Shown: positions 7,931 to 17,277 of the stretch, piece by piece
Numbering within the stretch: the first letter of the stretch is position 1
Layout of the letters: the number at the start of each line of letters is the position of its first letter
Source: Saprospiraceae bacterium
Lineage (GTDB): Bacteria; Bacteroidota; Bacteroidia; Chitinophagales; Saprospiraceae
Length of the DNA stretch: 64,000 bases
Assembly: GCA_016720635.1 (NCBI GenBank)
Contig: JADKKF010000002.1
Location: 1-64,000 of the forward strand
Reading direction: 5' to 3'
Program-made: the position numbers and the translations under genes
Notes under the pieces: generated by a model
Told to the model about the DNA's origin: nothing
Databases searched by the model: none
The model's input: the letters and a program-made list of their open reading frames with translations, nothing else

Positions 7931-9265
7931 ATGAAATTTAAATCACAAAAAGTAGCTTATTGGTTTTTTGCATTATCCATGTTATTATTAACCCTTCAAT
8001 TGGTCTATGGCTTTATCATGGGCTTTGCTCATATGGGTTATGATGGTTTGCACGACTTTATCCCTTTCAATACTGCACGGGCTGTTCATACTAATTTATT
8101 GGTAGTGTGGTTGCTATCTGGCTTCATGGGCGCTGCGTACTATATAATCCCCGAAGAGTCAGAGCACGAACTCGTTAACGTAAAACTAGCATACATACAA
8201 TTGATCACCTTAGCAATAGTTGGCGTTATTGCAATTATTGGTTATCATTTTAATTACTGGGAAGGAAGAAAATTTCTAGAAATTCCTAGACCTTTGGATT
8301 GGTTGGTAGTGGCTAATGTTTTGACATTCCTAGGACTCATTTTGGCTACTTTATACAAAGGCAAAAAGAGAACTACCACGGCTTTGGTCATGACCATGGG
8401 ATTGGTATTTGCGGCACTTCTATATTTGCCTGGTATGATTTGGTTTGACAATCAAACCATGGACTCCTTTTTCAGATGGTGGGTGGTTCACCTTTGGGTC
8501 GAGGGCGTGTGGGAACTTATCATGGGAGGTATCCTTGCTTATCTTCTTATAAAAATTACAGGCGTTGATCGAGAAGTAATCGAAAAATGGTTATACGTCA
8601 TCGTAGGCCTAACTTTCATTTCTGGAATATTGGGTACAGGGCATCATTACTATTATATCGGAGCACCTAGATATTGGCTCATGATTGGTGGTATTTTTTC
8701 AGCTCTCGAGCCTTTGGCTTTTTTAGGGATGGCCCTTTTTGCTTTAGCCATGTATCGCAAGGGTGAAAAAAACCATCCTAATAAGCTGGCCCTCAATTGG
8801 ACTCTCGGAACCGCTATCGTTTCATTCGTAGGGGCTGGACTTCTGGGATTGGCACACACCTTGCCACAAGTAAATTTATACACCCATGGAACCTTAGTAA
8901 CCGCTATGCATGGTCATTTAGCTTTTTGGGGAGCTTATGGGATGATCGTATTGGCCATCATTTCATATTCGATGCCCAACATGACAGGTAGAAATTTATA
9001 CAATACCGTCAATGGCAGTTTGGCTTTTTGGTTATCTAACATTGGTATGATTGGGATGACCGTAGCATTTGGGGTAGCAGGTGTCGCTCAAGTTTATCTG
9101 GAAAGAATCATGGGTGTTGAATTTGGAGATGTCCAAAAAGAAATACAGATACACTTTGGGATATTGATAATCTGTGCGACCATGTTTTCTGTTGGGATTG
9201 GATTATTCATTTATGAATTTTTGAGATATGGACAACCCAGTGACGAGGCGATTATTTATGAATAA
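7931..9265 (+). CDS. norB: Nitric oxide reductase large subunit
   Basis: A 444-residue, 12-helix haem-copper oxidase relative that reduces 2 NO to N2O. The low-spin haem ligands are His53 and His329. His327 is the expected axial ligand of haem b3. The FeB ligands are His187, His238 and His239, and the acidic residues Glu191 and Glu195 sit in HLWVEGVWEL, all as in cNOR. There is no N-terminal quinol-oxidase extension, so it is cNOR rather than qNOR, matching the adjacent norC. No nitrite or N2O reductase is in the window, so NO removal could be for detoxification or partial denitrification. Confidence 0.97.
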   Translation: MKFKSQKVAYWFFALSMLLLTLQLVYGFIMGFAHMGYDGLHDFIPFNTARAVHTNLLVVWLLSGFMGAAYYIIPEESEHELVNVKLAYIQLITLAIVGVIAIIGYHFNYWEGRKFLEIPRPLDWLVVANVLTFLGLILATLYKGKKRTTTALVMTMGLVFAALLYLPGMIWFDNQTMDSFFRWWVVHLWVEGVWELIMGGILAYLLIKITGVDREVIEKWLYVIVGLTFISGILGTGHHYYYIGAPRYWLMIGGIFSALEPLAFLGMALFALAMYRKGEKNHPNKLALNWTLGTAIVSFVGAGLLGLAHTLPQVNLYTHGTLVTAMHGHLAFWGAYGMIVLAIISYSMPNMTGRNLYNTVNGSLAFWLSNIGMIGMTVAFGVAGVAQVYLERIMGVEFGDVQKEIQIHFGILIICATMFSVGIGLFIYEFLRYGQPSDEAIIYE

Positions 9266-9448
9266 TCATCTAAGGGTGGTTTAAGTGAGTTATTTTATCC
9301 ATTCTCATTTTGGTCTTTGAATTTTAAATTAATCGCAATAATATCCTTTAATAGGTGATGCATTCCTACTCCTTTTATGATCGAAATAGAATCTAAAAAA
9401 AATGTGGTTCTATTTCAAACTAGTTGCTTAAATTAAATACATTATAAT

Positions 9449-9901
9449 ATGTGTAAAATTATTTTTTCATGTGCGGTTTTGCTTTTCTTCATTTCTTGTG
9501 GGAGCAAACAAACCAGTACATCCAATGTTGAACAGACCAACAACACAACATCCACTGACAACATGCTGGCCGAAAAAATGGATCGAGGAAAAGTTATCTA
9601 TGACAAAACTTGTACGGTCTGCCACCAAGCCACTGGAGCGGGTGTCCCAAAAAGTTTTCCTCCGCTTGCCAGTTCAGATTATCTGAATGCTGATGTCAAT
9701 AAGGTAATTGATGGATTACTTTTTGGCAACAAAGGAGAAATGGTGGTCAATGGTGAAACGTATAATAACGTTATGCCGCCCCAGGTCCTCACGGATGAAG
9801 AAATTTCATACGTGTTGACTTATGTTTACAATAGTTGGCAAAACAGCGCCAAGGAAGTTACTCCAGAAATGGTCGCACAAAGGAGAGCCGCCAATCAATA
9901 G
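9449..9901 (+). CDS. Lipoprotein class I cytochrome c
   Basis: A 150-residue lipoprotein with a lipobox ending in Cys17 (LLFFISC), a low-complexity Thr/Asn/Ser linker (20-40) and a mono-haem domain with CTVCH (Cys55, Cys58, His59) and a likely Met109 ligand in NVMPP. The MPPQVLTDEEISYVLTYVYNSW block resembles the cytochrome domain fused to some copper nitrite reductases. It sits between norB and norQ and is a plausible periplasmic electron donor to NorC. No nitrite reductase domain is attached. The donor role is inferred from position. Confidence 0.85.
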   Translation: MCKIIFSCAVLLFFISCGSKQTSTSNVEQTNNTTSTDNMLAEKMDRGKVIYDKTCTVCHQATGAGVPKSFPPLASSDYLNADVNKVIDGLLFGNKGEMVVNGETYNNVMPPQVLTDEEISYVLTYVYNSWQNSAKEVTPEMVAQRRAANQ

Positions 9902-10151
9902 AACTTTGGGAATAAAGGCATCGCTTTTACAATTTCTGTAATTTCCCTTTGACTTTTATTGGGTTAAATGATTGTTTTTTTACATTCATCAAGGGTATTT
10001 TGTGTGCCTTTTCGTAATTTTATATATCCATGTTTGGTCATTTTTCCATTGGTAAAAAGAAAAATTTATCCAACAACAATAATCTACAAGATGTCTTAAC
10101 TTAAAAAACCTATTCATCCAATTTAAATATTTTATTTGTCAAAACAACAAT

Positions 10152-10931
10152 ATGGTAGCTGAAAGAATTTATTATAAGGAAATAAACAAAGAATCATCTG
10201 TTTTTGAACATGCCTTTCATAACAATCTAGCTTTATTATTAAAAGGTCCTACGGGATCTGGCAAGTCCAGATTTGTTGAATATATGTCCGAAAAACTAGA
10301 ACTCAAACAAATCACAGTCAATTGTCATGAAGAAACATCAGCGACTGACCTAATCGGTCGTTTTATGATCAAAGGCAACGAAACCATTTGGATCGATGGA
10401 CCCTTAACATTGGCCGTCAAAGAAGGTTATATATTATACTTGGATGAAATAGCCGAAGCCAGACCAGATATTATCGTCGCAATTCACTCTTTAACCGACC
10501 ACAGACGTGAGCTTTTTATTGATAAAATTGGAAAATCCTTCAAAGCAGCTCCTAACTTTATGCTTGTTGCTTCTTTCAACCCTGGCTATCAAAGAGGCTT
10601 TAAAGAACTCAAACCATCCACAAGGCAAAGATTCATAACTTTATCATTCAATTACCCAAAGCCAGAGATAGAAACAGAAATCATAATTGCCGAAACCAAT
10701 ATCATAAAAAGCGATGCTGAAAAATTGGTTAAAATCGGTCAAAAAATCAGAAATCTCAAAGAGCTTGGATTGACTGAAACAGTCTCCACCAGATTATTGG
10801 TTCATGCTGCGACCCTGATCCAAAGTGGCCTACCCAAAAGACTTTCACTCAAAATAGCCATCGTAGAGCCCCTTTCTGATGAACACGATATAGTGGACGC
10901 CTTGACCGATTTATGCAATCTATATTTTTAA
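10152..10931 (+). CDS. norQ: NorQ/CbbQ-type MoxR AAA+ ATPase
   Basis: A 259-residue AAA+ chaperone. Walker A is GPTGSGKS (32-39), Walker B is ILYLDEI (94-100), and the C-terminal region has the CbbQ_C character. NorQ works with the VWA protein NorD to insert the non-haem FeB iron into NorB. The norD gene follows after 3 nt, and norCB lies upstream, which supports NorQ over CbbQ. A 250-nt gap separates it from the cytochrome gene, so it may have its own promoter, though no clear TAnnTTTG box was found. Confidence 0.9.
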   Translation: MVAERIYYKEINKESSVFEHAFHNNLALLLKGPTGSGKSRFVEYMSEKLELKQITVNCHEETSATDLIGRFMIKGNETIWIDGPLTLAVKEGYILYLDEIAEARPDIIVAIHSLTDHRRELFIDKIGKSFKAAPNFMLVASFNPGYQRGFKELKPSTRQRFITLSFNYPKPEIETEIIIAETNIIKSDAEKLVKIGQKIRNLKELGLTETVSTRLLVHAATLIQSGLPKRLSLKIAIVEPLSDEHDIVDALTDLCNLYF

Positions 10932-10934
10932 AAT

Positions 10935-12703
10935 ATGGCTCTAGACGAATTTCTATTTAGCCAATTTGCCAATTTTTTCAAGAAGAAAAAAAATGCTCAA
11001 TTGCATCAGCTAGGCAATACAGCCTATTTACACGAAATCAAAACCAAACTAAGCATCATCGCTTCAGCCTCCCTCGGTGAAATAATAGAAATATATCAAG
11101 CCGAATTAGAAGGCGGCTACAAAAACAATGTGTTCTTTTTACCTGAACACATCAATTTTTTCGAATCTAAAGAAGACAATTTAATGTTCTTCCTATTTCG
11201 CACTCTTTATCTATGTGAACAGAAAAAGCTGCGTATCAACCAAAGATATGGCACTGAACTAAACTATACGGAGAGTGTCCAAAAATCTATTCTTCATGCG
11301 GATACCGTGCTTAAAAACTTATTTAAAGAGTTTCCTTCCTTGGAGCCAAAACATCGACATTATTCGGACCTTTTGCAAAAAATCGCAGATGACAAAGACC
11401 CTTATAAAAACCTAAATTGGCTTTATGGAAAATGGATGGTCGATGATATCCAACTTTCTGAAAATCCAGAGTTAAAACACTTGAATCCTAAGTCAGCACA
11501 AGACACTAAAATTGACATTTCCACCATTATCAAAGCGAAAGCCATCGAGAGCATTAAACGCATTTCTATAGATAAGAAAGCTCAAGAAGATTATGTTTTA
11601 ACGCACAATTTTGAAAAGGTTGACACAGCAGAAGACTTCAATGGCAACTGGAGAGATTTTGATGGCGAGGATGAACTTGAAAATCATCAAAACGCCCTTG
11701 ACGAATTATCTATGGGACTAACTGTAAGAGTAGATGAACCGTCTCATTCAATTTATCAAGCAGAATATTTAGAAAACCTGAACATCTCTGAAAGTGCTCA
11801 ACAAAATCAATCTCCAATTACTTTGAGCTTCCCTGAGTGGGATTATAAAAAGAATGCCTACAAAAAAGATTTTTGCAAATTATACCCCGAGCGACTCACT
11901 TCCAAATCAATGGGATTTTACGAAGAAACCATCAAAAATCATAAGGTCGAACTTGTTGTCTTGAAAAAAATCCTCTCCAATATCAACAATAGATTGCAAC
12001 AAAAAAGAAAACAATACGAAGGCGCAGAACTTGATTTGGACGCAGTAACAGACTTCTATACGGACATCATTGCCAAGACCACTCCTTCCGAAAACTTTTA
12101 TATTGACAAAAGAAAGATATCTAAAGAACTGAGTATTTTAATCCTCATAGATCTAAGTTTATCCAGCGACGGATATGTTCAAGGCAAAAGAATCCTGGAT
12201 TTAGAGAAGGAAATTGCAGTCTTTTTGGCGAAATTCTTCATCACGAAAACGTGGATTTTTCTATCGCTGGCTTTTACTCCAATACCCGCAACCACACTAC
12301 TTTTCAAACCATCAAAGACTTTGATGCAGATTGGCAGATCGGTAAGCAAGTTATTGGAAGTGCAGAAGCGATTGGATATACCAGGATTGGTACGGCAATC
12401 CGACACGCGACATCGTTATTGAGCGATCGAAAAAATCCACACAAATGGCTCATGATACTATCCGATGGCAAACCAAATGACTTCGATCGGTACGAAGGAA
12501 AATATGGTGTCGAAGACGTCAAACAAGCGTTAAAAGAACTCTACGCCCTCAACATTAATACTTATGCTTATGCTATCGAAACCAACGCTAGACACTATTT
12601 GCCAAATATGTTTGGGGCTAATCACTTTCAGATTATTTCTTCCCCTAGCGATGTAGTAGCTGCTTTTACAAAATTATTTTTGAAAATCAAACAAAGTATC
12701 TAA
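10935..12703 (+). pseudogene. norD: norD, VWA-domain NO reductase activation protein, frameshifted
   Basis: NorD is the VWA partner of NorQ in NO reductase maturation. Residues 1 to about 430 read in one frame (10935 onward, MIDAS motif D406-L-S-L-S410). The rest of the VWA domain reads in another frame to 12703 (FGEILHHENVDFS, ILSDGKPND, AYAIETNARHYLPNMFG). One extra T in the T5 run at 12222-12226 would join them as AVFFGEILHHENVDFS, giving about 589 residues. Without it, translation runs into unrelated sequence and stops at 12422. Both halves look conserved, so a sequencing error in the homopolymer or a very recent mutation is likely. Confidence 0.85.
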
Positions 12704-12717
12704 GACTGTTTTTTTTC

Positions 12718-13485
12718 TTACAAACCCAATTTTGCGATTTCCTCTTTGATTTTAATCGCACGATTTTCTGGACTGGGGTGCGTACTCGAAAATTCATCGC
12801 GCTCACTTCCTCCCGATGCTTCCGCCAATATATCCATCACTTTTAACATTTCATGGGGATCATATCCCGCCTTATACATGTATCGAATACCATAAGCGTC
12901 ACTCTCTAATTCATCATCCCTTCCATATTTCATATTTAGAAAATTTCCTAAATACCCAGCGATTTGAGCCGTGGACATGCTCCCACTACCCATCGCTACT
13001 CCTTGGATTATGCCATTCATTAAGCCACTTTGAGCCATCTGCTCACTAGAATGTCTGTTGATTACATGCCCTATTTCGTGGCCTAAAACCCCTGCCACTT
13101 GATCCTCCGTTTTCAATCTTTTCAACAATGCCATCGTGATAAATATCTGTCCACCTGGCAACGCAAATGCATTGATCGTCTGCTCATCTGCTAAAACATG
13201 AAAATTAAATTGGTATGGAGAATTCGCCAATTCAGACGAATTTACAAGTTTTTGCCCCAAAGCCCGAACTTTAAGCTGTACCCTATCGTCTGGGTACAAT
13301 CCGCCAAATTCAGCAGCCATCTGCGGTGCCGATTGCAAACCCATAGCCACTTCTTGCTCGGGACTGAGATCGACCCGTTGCTTTTCACCAGTCACTGGAT
13401 TTACTTGGGTTTTCATATAATAAGAGACCACGGAGAACAATACAAATCCCACCATGATCAACAATCGAAATTTCAAATTATTCAT
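12718..13485 (-). CDS. M48 family zinc metallopeptidase, membrane anchored
   Basis: A 255-residue protein with one N-terminal transmembrane or signal segment (about 5-23) and a periplasmic M48 domain. The catalytic zinc motif is HEIGH (136-140); the downstream ESDAYG block supplies the third ligand. FALPGGQIFI is the usual M48 strand before the active helix. It resembles LoiP/YggG-type peptidases involved in envelope quality control. It starts 6 nt after the MgtC-like gene, so the two form an operon. It converges with norD, leaving only 14 nt between stop codons. Confidence 0.9.
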   Translation of the reverse strand: MNNLKFRLLIMVGFVLFSVVSYYMKTQVNPVTGEKQRVDLSPEQEVAMGLQSAPQMAAEFGGLYPDDRVQLKVRALGQKLVNSSELANSPYQFNFHVLADEQTINAFALPGGQIFITMALLKRLKTEDQVAGVLGHEIGHVINRHSSEQMAQSGLMNGIIQGVAMGSGSMSTAQIAGYLGNFLNMKYGRDDELESDAYGIRYMYKAGYDPHEMLKVMDILAEASGGSERDEFSSTHPSPENRAIKIKEEIAKLGL

Positions 13486-13491
13486 AATCTT

Positions 13492-13893
13492 TTATTTATT
13501 GATAGGCACCAAATCTTTAACAAAATATATTATCAAAAGCATCGCAGATATGACCCCTCCGAGATACAATTCTCCCATACCTATACACATCGCCACAGCC
13601 CCTGTCGTCCATATCGCCGTGATATTAGATAGGTCGATTCCCTCCTCCGTATTAAGTCCGAATTTTGCCGACAAAATCCCTAGTCCAACTATAATGGCTG
13701 CCAATACCACCGAATCGATGGTCCCACCTCCTGCTCTGATACCCAAAATGACCAGCGCACACACACCTAAGCCGATTGTCGAAAAACTCCTAATTCCAGC
13801 CACGCGCCCGTGCTTCTGTCTTTCCATCCCTATTGCTGCACCAATTATGGTAGCCAAGCTAATTCGCATCAAAATTTCAATTTCTGGATTCAT
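13492..13893 (-). CDS. MgtC/SapB family membrane protein
   Basis: A 133-residue membrane protein with about four helices. The family motif IGMERQKHGRVAGIRSFS, followed by the TIGLGVCALVIL helix and a GLGILSAKFGL segment, is typical of MgtC/SapB/YhiD. The length is that of the short form without the C-terminal soluble domain. MgtC proteins affect Mg homeostasis and ATP synthase in pathogens; the role in free-living Bacteroidota is unknown. It is co-directional and nearly contiguous with the M48 peptidase gene. Confidence 0.9.
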   Translation of the reverse strand: MNPEIEILMRISLATIIGAAIGMERQKHGRVAGIRSFSTIGLGVCALVILGIRAGGGTIDSVVLAAIIVGLGILSAKFGLNTEEGIDLSNITAIWTTGAVAMCIGMGELYLGGVISAMLLIIYFVKDLVPINK

Positions 13894-13919
13894 ACTTTTT
13901 TTAAAATTTATTATGATGG

Positions 13920-14040
13920 CGTGTCCTCCGGACCGGGTTTTTCATGGCTTCACTTCGTTTCGGTCTCTCCATTTTTCTTGGAGAGACTCGTCTTGATCTT
14001 TGGATCTTCGACGACCATTCCACCCCCTCACGCTCAATGT
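13920..14040 (+). repeat. Dispersed GC-rich hairpin repeat, diverged copy 3
   Basis: The stretch shares ttcatgg, a gagactcg block, tggatc and acgaccattc, in the same order, with copy 2 at 6521-6600. The central hairpin is kept but with different bases: arms tctctcca and tggagaga (about 13964-13984), against tctcgcc/ggcgaga in copy 1. It lies in the short gap between the OPT transporter and the MgtC-like gene. The similarity is weaker than between copies 1 and 2. Confidence 0.5.
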
Positions 14041-14049
14041 TATTTCAAA

Positions 14050-16086
14050 TTATTCAGCTTTCGCTATTCCAATTTTATACAAAATATAAGACAAAAGCAA
14101 GAAAAAACCAACACCTAGCAACGCAAAACCATTTTCCCCCAATAAGCCCATCAATCCGTGCTCAGCTGATACCTTCCCTAAGCCTGCAGCTATTCCTTCA
14201 TTTACCGTCAAAAGGGCAACGATAACACCAGCAAGGGCTCCTCCTGCCACCAATCCAGTAGCAAATAAATTTCCTTTGCCCAATTCATCATCTTCGTGTA
14301 CTTCTTCACCAGATTTCTTCCTTTTTGAATCTACCAACCATCTCACAGCTCCTCCTATAAATATTGGCAAAGTCGTTGACAAAGGTAGATAAGCTCCAAC
14401 AGCAAAGCTCAATGCCTTCACTCCGCATAGCTCCATAGTCACCGCTAAGAATACACCCGCCAGTACAAACACCCAGTCCAAGTTAAATGAAAGTATTCCT
14501 TTGATCAACGTAGCCATCAAAGTTGCTTGAGGCGCACTGTACTTCTCTGTTCCTATGGCGTGATTAATGCCGTTGCTGACCATCTCGCTTGTCGGAGTAT
14601 CCAAAACTTTTATAGTTATCCCAATGACTATTGATGATACTATAGCCCCTACAAACAAGGCTATTTGCTGGTACTTTGGCGTCGCACCAATGATATATCC
14701 AGTTTTCAAATCTTGGGAAGTCGCCCCTGCATTTGCAGCCGCAATACATATCATACCACCCACGACCAAAGCCATGGGCTCATATACATCACCAGTCCAT
14801 CCCACCATGATAAATATCAAACAAGTACCCATGATGGTAGCGATCGTCATACCGCTGATTGGATTATTACTAGACCCAATCAATCCGACTATTCTGGATG
14901 AAACTGTAACAAAAAAGGCACCAAAAAAAACCACCAGTACTCCGATAAGCAATTTACTGAAAACTGAATCCCCCGGTATCATCGGCAATACGGCCATTAA
15001 AAAAATTAAGGCCAAACTTCCAAACAAAACTACCTTTATATCCAAGTCTTGTTCTGTTCTACTGGTTACTACTTTGGTATCTTTTCCTACATTTCCTATA
15101 CTTGATTTAAAAGCTCCAATAATAGTTGGGATCGTCTTTATCAATGTTATAAAACCACCCGCCGCCACAGCTCCAGCACCTATCTGCCTTACATACGCTC
15201 TATAAATTGCAGTCGCAGGATTTGAAAAACTATGCGTGGCAGGATCCCATCCGCCAGCACCTCCTGGCGTTAACAAATCTTTCAAATATCCCAACTTGAC
15301 CAGTTGGCTTGCTATAACATCACCAGGAACTATACTAGCCATTACTGGTATAAATACCAACCACGACAATACGCCACCAGCTACCAACACTCCAGATATT
15401 TTAGGTCCAATGATGTATCCAACCCCCAAATATTCTGGCGTTATCTCACCCGATAACTGAGCTGATGGAAAATATTTATTGGCTCGGTCAGTTATATAAG
15501 TGGGCGTCTCAGAAATCACGTGAAACACTTTTTGAAACATAGCATAAATGACGGATACACCCAATCCGAGATACGCAGTTTTCGCAAAATCACCTCCCTT
15601 TTCCCCTGCGATTAACACTTGTGCGCAAGCCGTACCTTCTGGATAAGGAAGCGTCCCATGTTCATTTACGATTAATGACTTTCTCAGTGGAATCATCATC
15701 AAAGTTCCCAGCAATCCCCCAAAAATTGCCAAGGTCAATATCGTCATATATTCAAAATATTGCGCACTCGAGGCATTGCTCAAAAACAAGAATCCAGGCA
15801 ATGTGAACACCACCCCAGCTGCAATGGACTCTCCAGCAGATCCCGTGGTCTGTATGATATTGTTCTCTAGTATAGTTGTTCTGAATACTTTTTTCCCTAA
15901 TGAAATAGCCAATACAGCTATGGGTATAGAAGCTGATACTGTCAATCCCGCCTTAAGAGCCAAATAGACCGTTGCCGCTCCAAACAAAATGCCAAAAAAC
16001 GCACCTAATAAAATTGATTTTACGGTTAACTCGGGAATGATCGTACTGGATGGAATATACGATTGAAATTGTTTGGATTGACTCAT
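14050..16086 (-). CDS. OPT family oligopeptide transporter
   Basis: A 678-residue, roughly 16-helix inner membrane transporter. The N-terminal PELTVKSILLGAFFGILFGAATVYLALKAGLTVSASIPIAVL and GSAGESIAAGVVFTLPGFLF regions are hallmarks of the bacterial OPT family, as are LPYPEGTACAQVL and DLKTGYIIGATP. OPT proteins move oligopeptides or metal-chelate compounds with protons; the substrate here is not predictable. A long antisense open frame (14567-15205) is a by-product of its hydrophobic codons. It follows the glycosyltransferase gene by 61 nt. Confidence 0.95.
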   Translation of the reverse strand: MSQSKQFQSYIPSSTIIPELTVKSILLGAFFGILFGAATVYLALKAGLTVSASIPIAVLAISLGKKVFRTTILENNIIQTTGSAGESIAAGVVFTLPGFLFLSNASSAQYFEYMTILTLAIFGGLLGTLMMIPLRKSLIVNEHGTLPYPEGTACAQVLIAGEKGGDFAKTAYLGLGVSVIYAMFQKVFHVISETPTYITDRANKYFPSAQLSGEITPEYLGVGYIIGPKISGVLVAGGVLSWLVFIPVMASIVPGDVIASQLVKLGYLKDLLTPGGAGGWDPATHSFSNPATAIYRAYVRQIGAGAVAAGGFITLIKTIPTIIGAFKSSIGNVGKDTKVVTSRTEQDLDIKVVLFGSLALIFLMAVLPMIPGDSVFSKLLIGVLVVFFGAFFVTVSSRIVGLIGSSNNPISGMTIATIMGTCLIFIMVGWTGDVYEPMALVVGGMICIAAANAGATSQDLKTGYIIGATPKYQQIALFVGAIVSSIVIGITIKVLDTPTSEMVSNGINHAIGTEKYSAPQATLMATLIKGILSFNLDWVFVLAGVFLAVTMELCGVKALSFAVGAYLPLSTTLPIFIGGAVRWLVDSKRKKSGEEVHEDDELGKGNLFATGLVAGGALAGVIVALLTVNEGIAAGLGKVSAEHGLMGLLGENGFALLGVGFFLLLSYILYKIGIAKAE

Positions 16087-16147
16087 ACTGATGTTCTTTT
16101 ATTGATATGGCGTTAAAATTAACTTATTTTTTCATATAATAAATTTA

Positions 16148-17212
16148 TTATATCAATTTTTTCAATCTTTTCGCCAAAAACAATTCTAATTTTTCATGCC
16201 TTACGAATTTTGGCATCGGTACTATTCTATCCATCATTTTAGTCAATTCTCTCGCATTTAAGTCTTTTTGTTCAATCCATGTAGCCCATCCTTGAGTTTG
16301 AAAATAATTAGCCAAATAAATCTGTTCTGTTTGGTAAGGAGTCGGAATTAAAATCAATTTTTTTCCAAATCCTGAAAGATCCATCAAGGTAGAGTAACCC
16401 GACCTAGCTATGATAAACTCCGATTGAGATATAATATTAGCAAGTTCCTTACCATCCAAAAGTCCTAAGAACTTAATAGATTTTTCTGCTAAATATCTTT
16501 GATCAATTTTAGTCGCTTCACCAACCACTGATAACGACTTCCCCCACTCCAAAAAATGGCAACACACTTCATTTAACCAAATGCTCTTCATTGGTTCTGG
16601 TCCTGACAATATTAATAAGAACTGATTAGTAGTTTCGTCCGATTCCTCTGCTTCAATTGATGGCAATAAGCCTAGGTAAAACTTTTTAGCTATCGAGCTC
16701 GATGTGGATAAGTCTCCTGCAAAGTGCGTCTTGTAGTCATCCACAACCCAAATTTCGTTGTACTTATTTAGTATAAATTCATTCAGATGATTGATAAGCC
16801 TTTTCACCAAACCATTAGGATGTTGAATATTCAATTGATGGGTAACACAAACGCTGGATATAGAATTACAATAAAACCCAAATCGATTATCACTAATGAT
16901 AAGATCGACATCATATATTTTCAATATCACGCTTAAGGCTTTTCTATCTTGCCAAATTCGGTAAGGCAAATTGAACGCATTGTACAAATACGTAAAAAAT
17001 GGATTTCTAAAATACTTTATTTTATAATCCTTTAATCTAATAATTTCTAAATAGGGAAAAACTGTTTGCAAATATGTAAAACCTGAACCACTAGCTCCGA
17101 TGATTACTCTATGTCCCATCGCATTCAATTCATTGATAAGTGGCACACATCGAGTGGCGTGTCCCAAACCCCAATCTAAGGGTGCTATCAATATTGTTAA
17201 TCTCTTATCCAT
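16148..17212 (-). CDS. MurG-like glycosyltransferase (family 28 fold)
   Basis: A 354-residue GT-B fold protein. The N-terminal segment LIAPLDWGLGHATRCVPLINEL has the glycine-rich MurG-type loop and GHATR motif. The C-terminal half contains IIARSGYSTLMDL and PTPYQTEQIYLANYFQTQGWA, which match the donor-sugar binding site of GT28 and UDP-glycosyltransferases. It carries no signal peptide, so it works in the cytoplasm or at the inner face. The acceptor is unknown. It sits just after the gldN terminator; the terminator ends only about 10 nt before the start codon, leaving no room for a promoter between them. Confidence 0.8.
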   Translation of the reverse strand: MDKRLTILIAPLDWGLGHATRCVPLINELNAMGHRVIIGASGSGFTYLQTVFPYLEIIRLKDYKIKYFRNPFFTYLYNAFNLPYRIWQDRKALSVILKIYDVDLIISDNRFGFYCNSISSVCVTHQLNIQHPNGLVKRLINHLNEFILNKYNEIWVVDDYKTHFAGDLSTSSSIAKKFYLGLLPSIEAEESDETTNQFLLILSGPEPMKSIWLNEVCCHFLEWGKSLSVVGEATKIDQRYLAEKSIKFLGLLDGKELANIISQSEFIIARSGYSTLMDLSGFGKKLILIPTPYQTEQIYLANYFQTQGWATWIEQKDLNARELTKMMDRIVPMPKFVRHEKLELFLAKRLKKLI

Positions 17213-17221
17213 AATCCTAAA

Positions 17222-17250
17222 TAAAAATGCCCATGGAAAATTCCACGGGC
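17222..17250 (-). terminator. Rho-independent terminator of the gld operon
   Basis: On the minus strand, gcccgtgga (17250-17242) pairs with tccatgggc (17237-17229) with one G-T pair and a 4-nt loop, followed by an ATTTTT tract. It is 28 nt past the gldN stop and 10 nt before the glycosyltransferase start codon. Confidence 0.8.
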
Positions 17251-17277
17251 ACTAAAATATCTCTCAATTCTATAGAA

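Noticed and set aside
12222..12239. Programmed -1 frameshifting in norD
   Set aside because: No X-XXY-YYZ slippery heptamer or downstream pseudoknot is evident; a one-base change in a T run explains it more simply. Slippage at the T run remains possible.
14567..15205. 212-codon plus-strand open frame
   Set aside because: It is antisense to the OPT transporter; its Pro/Ile/Thr-rich sequence is what the complement of hydrophobic helix codons gives.
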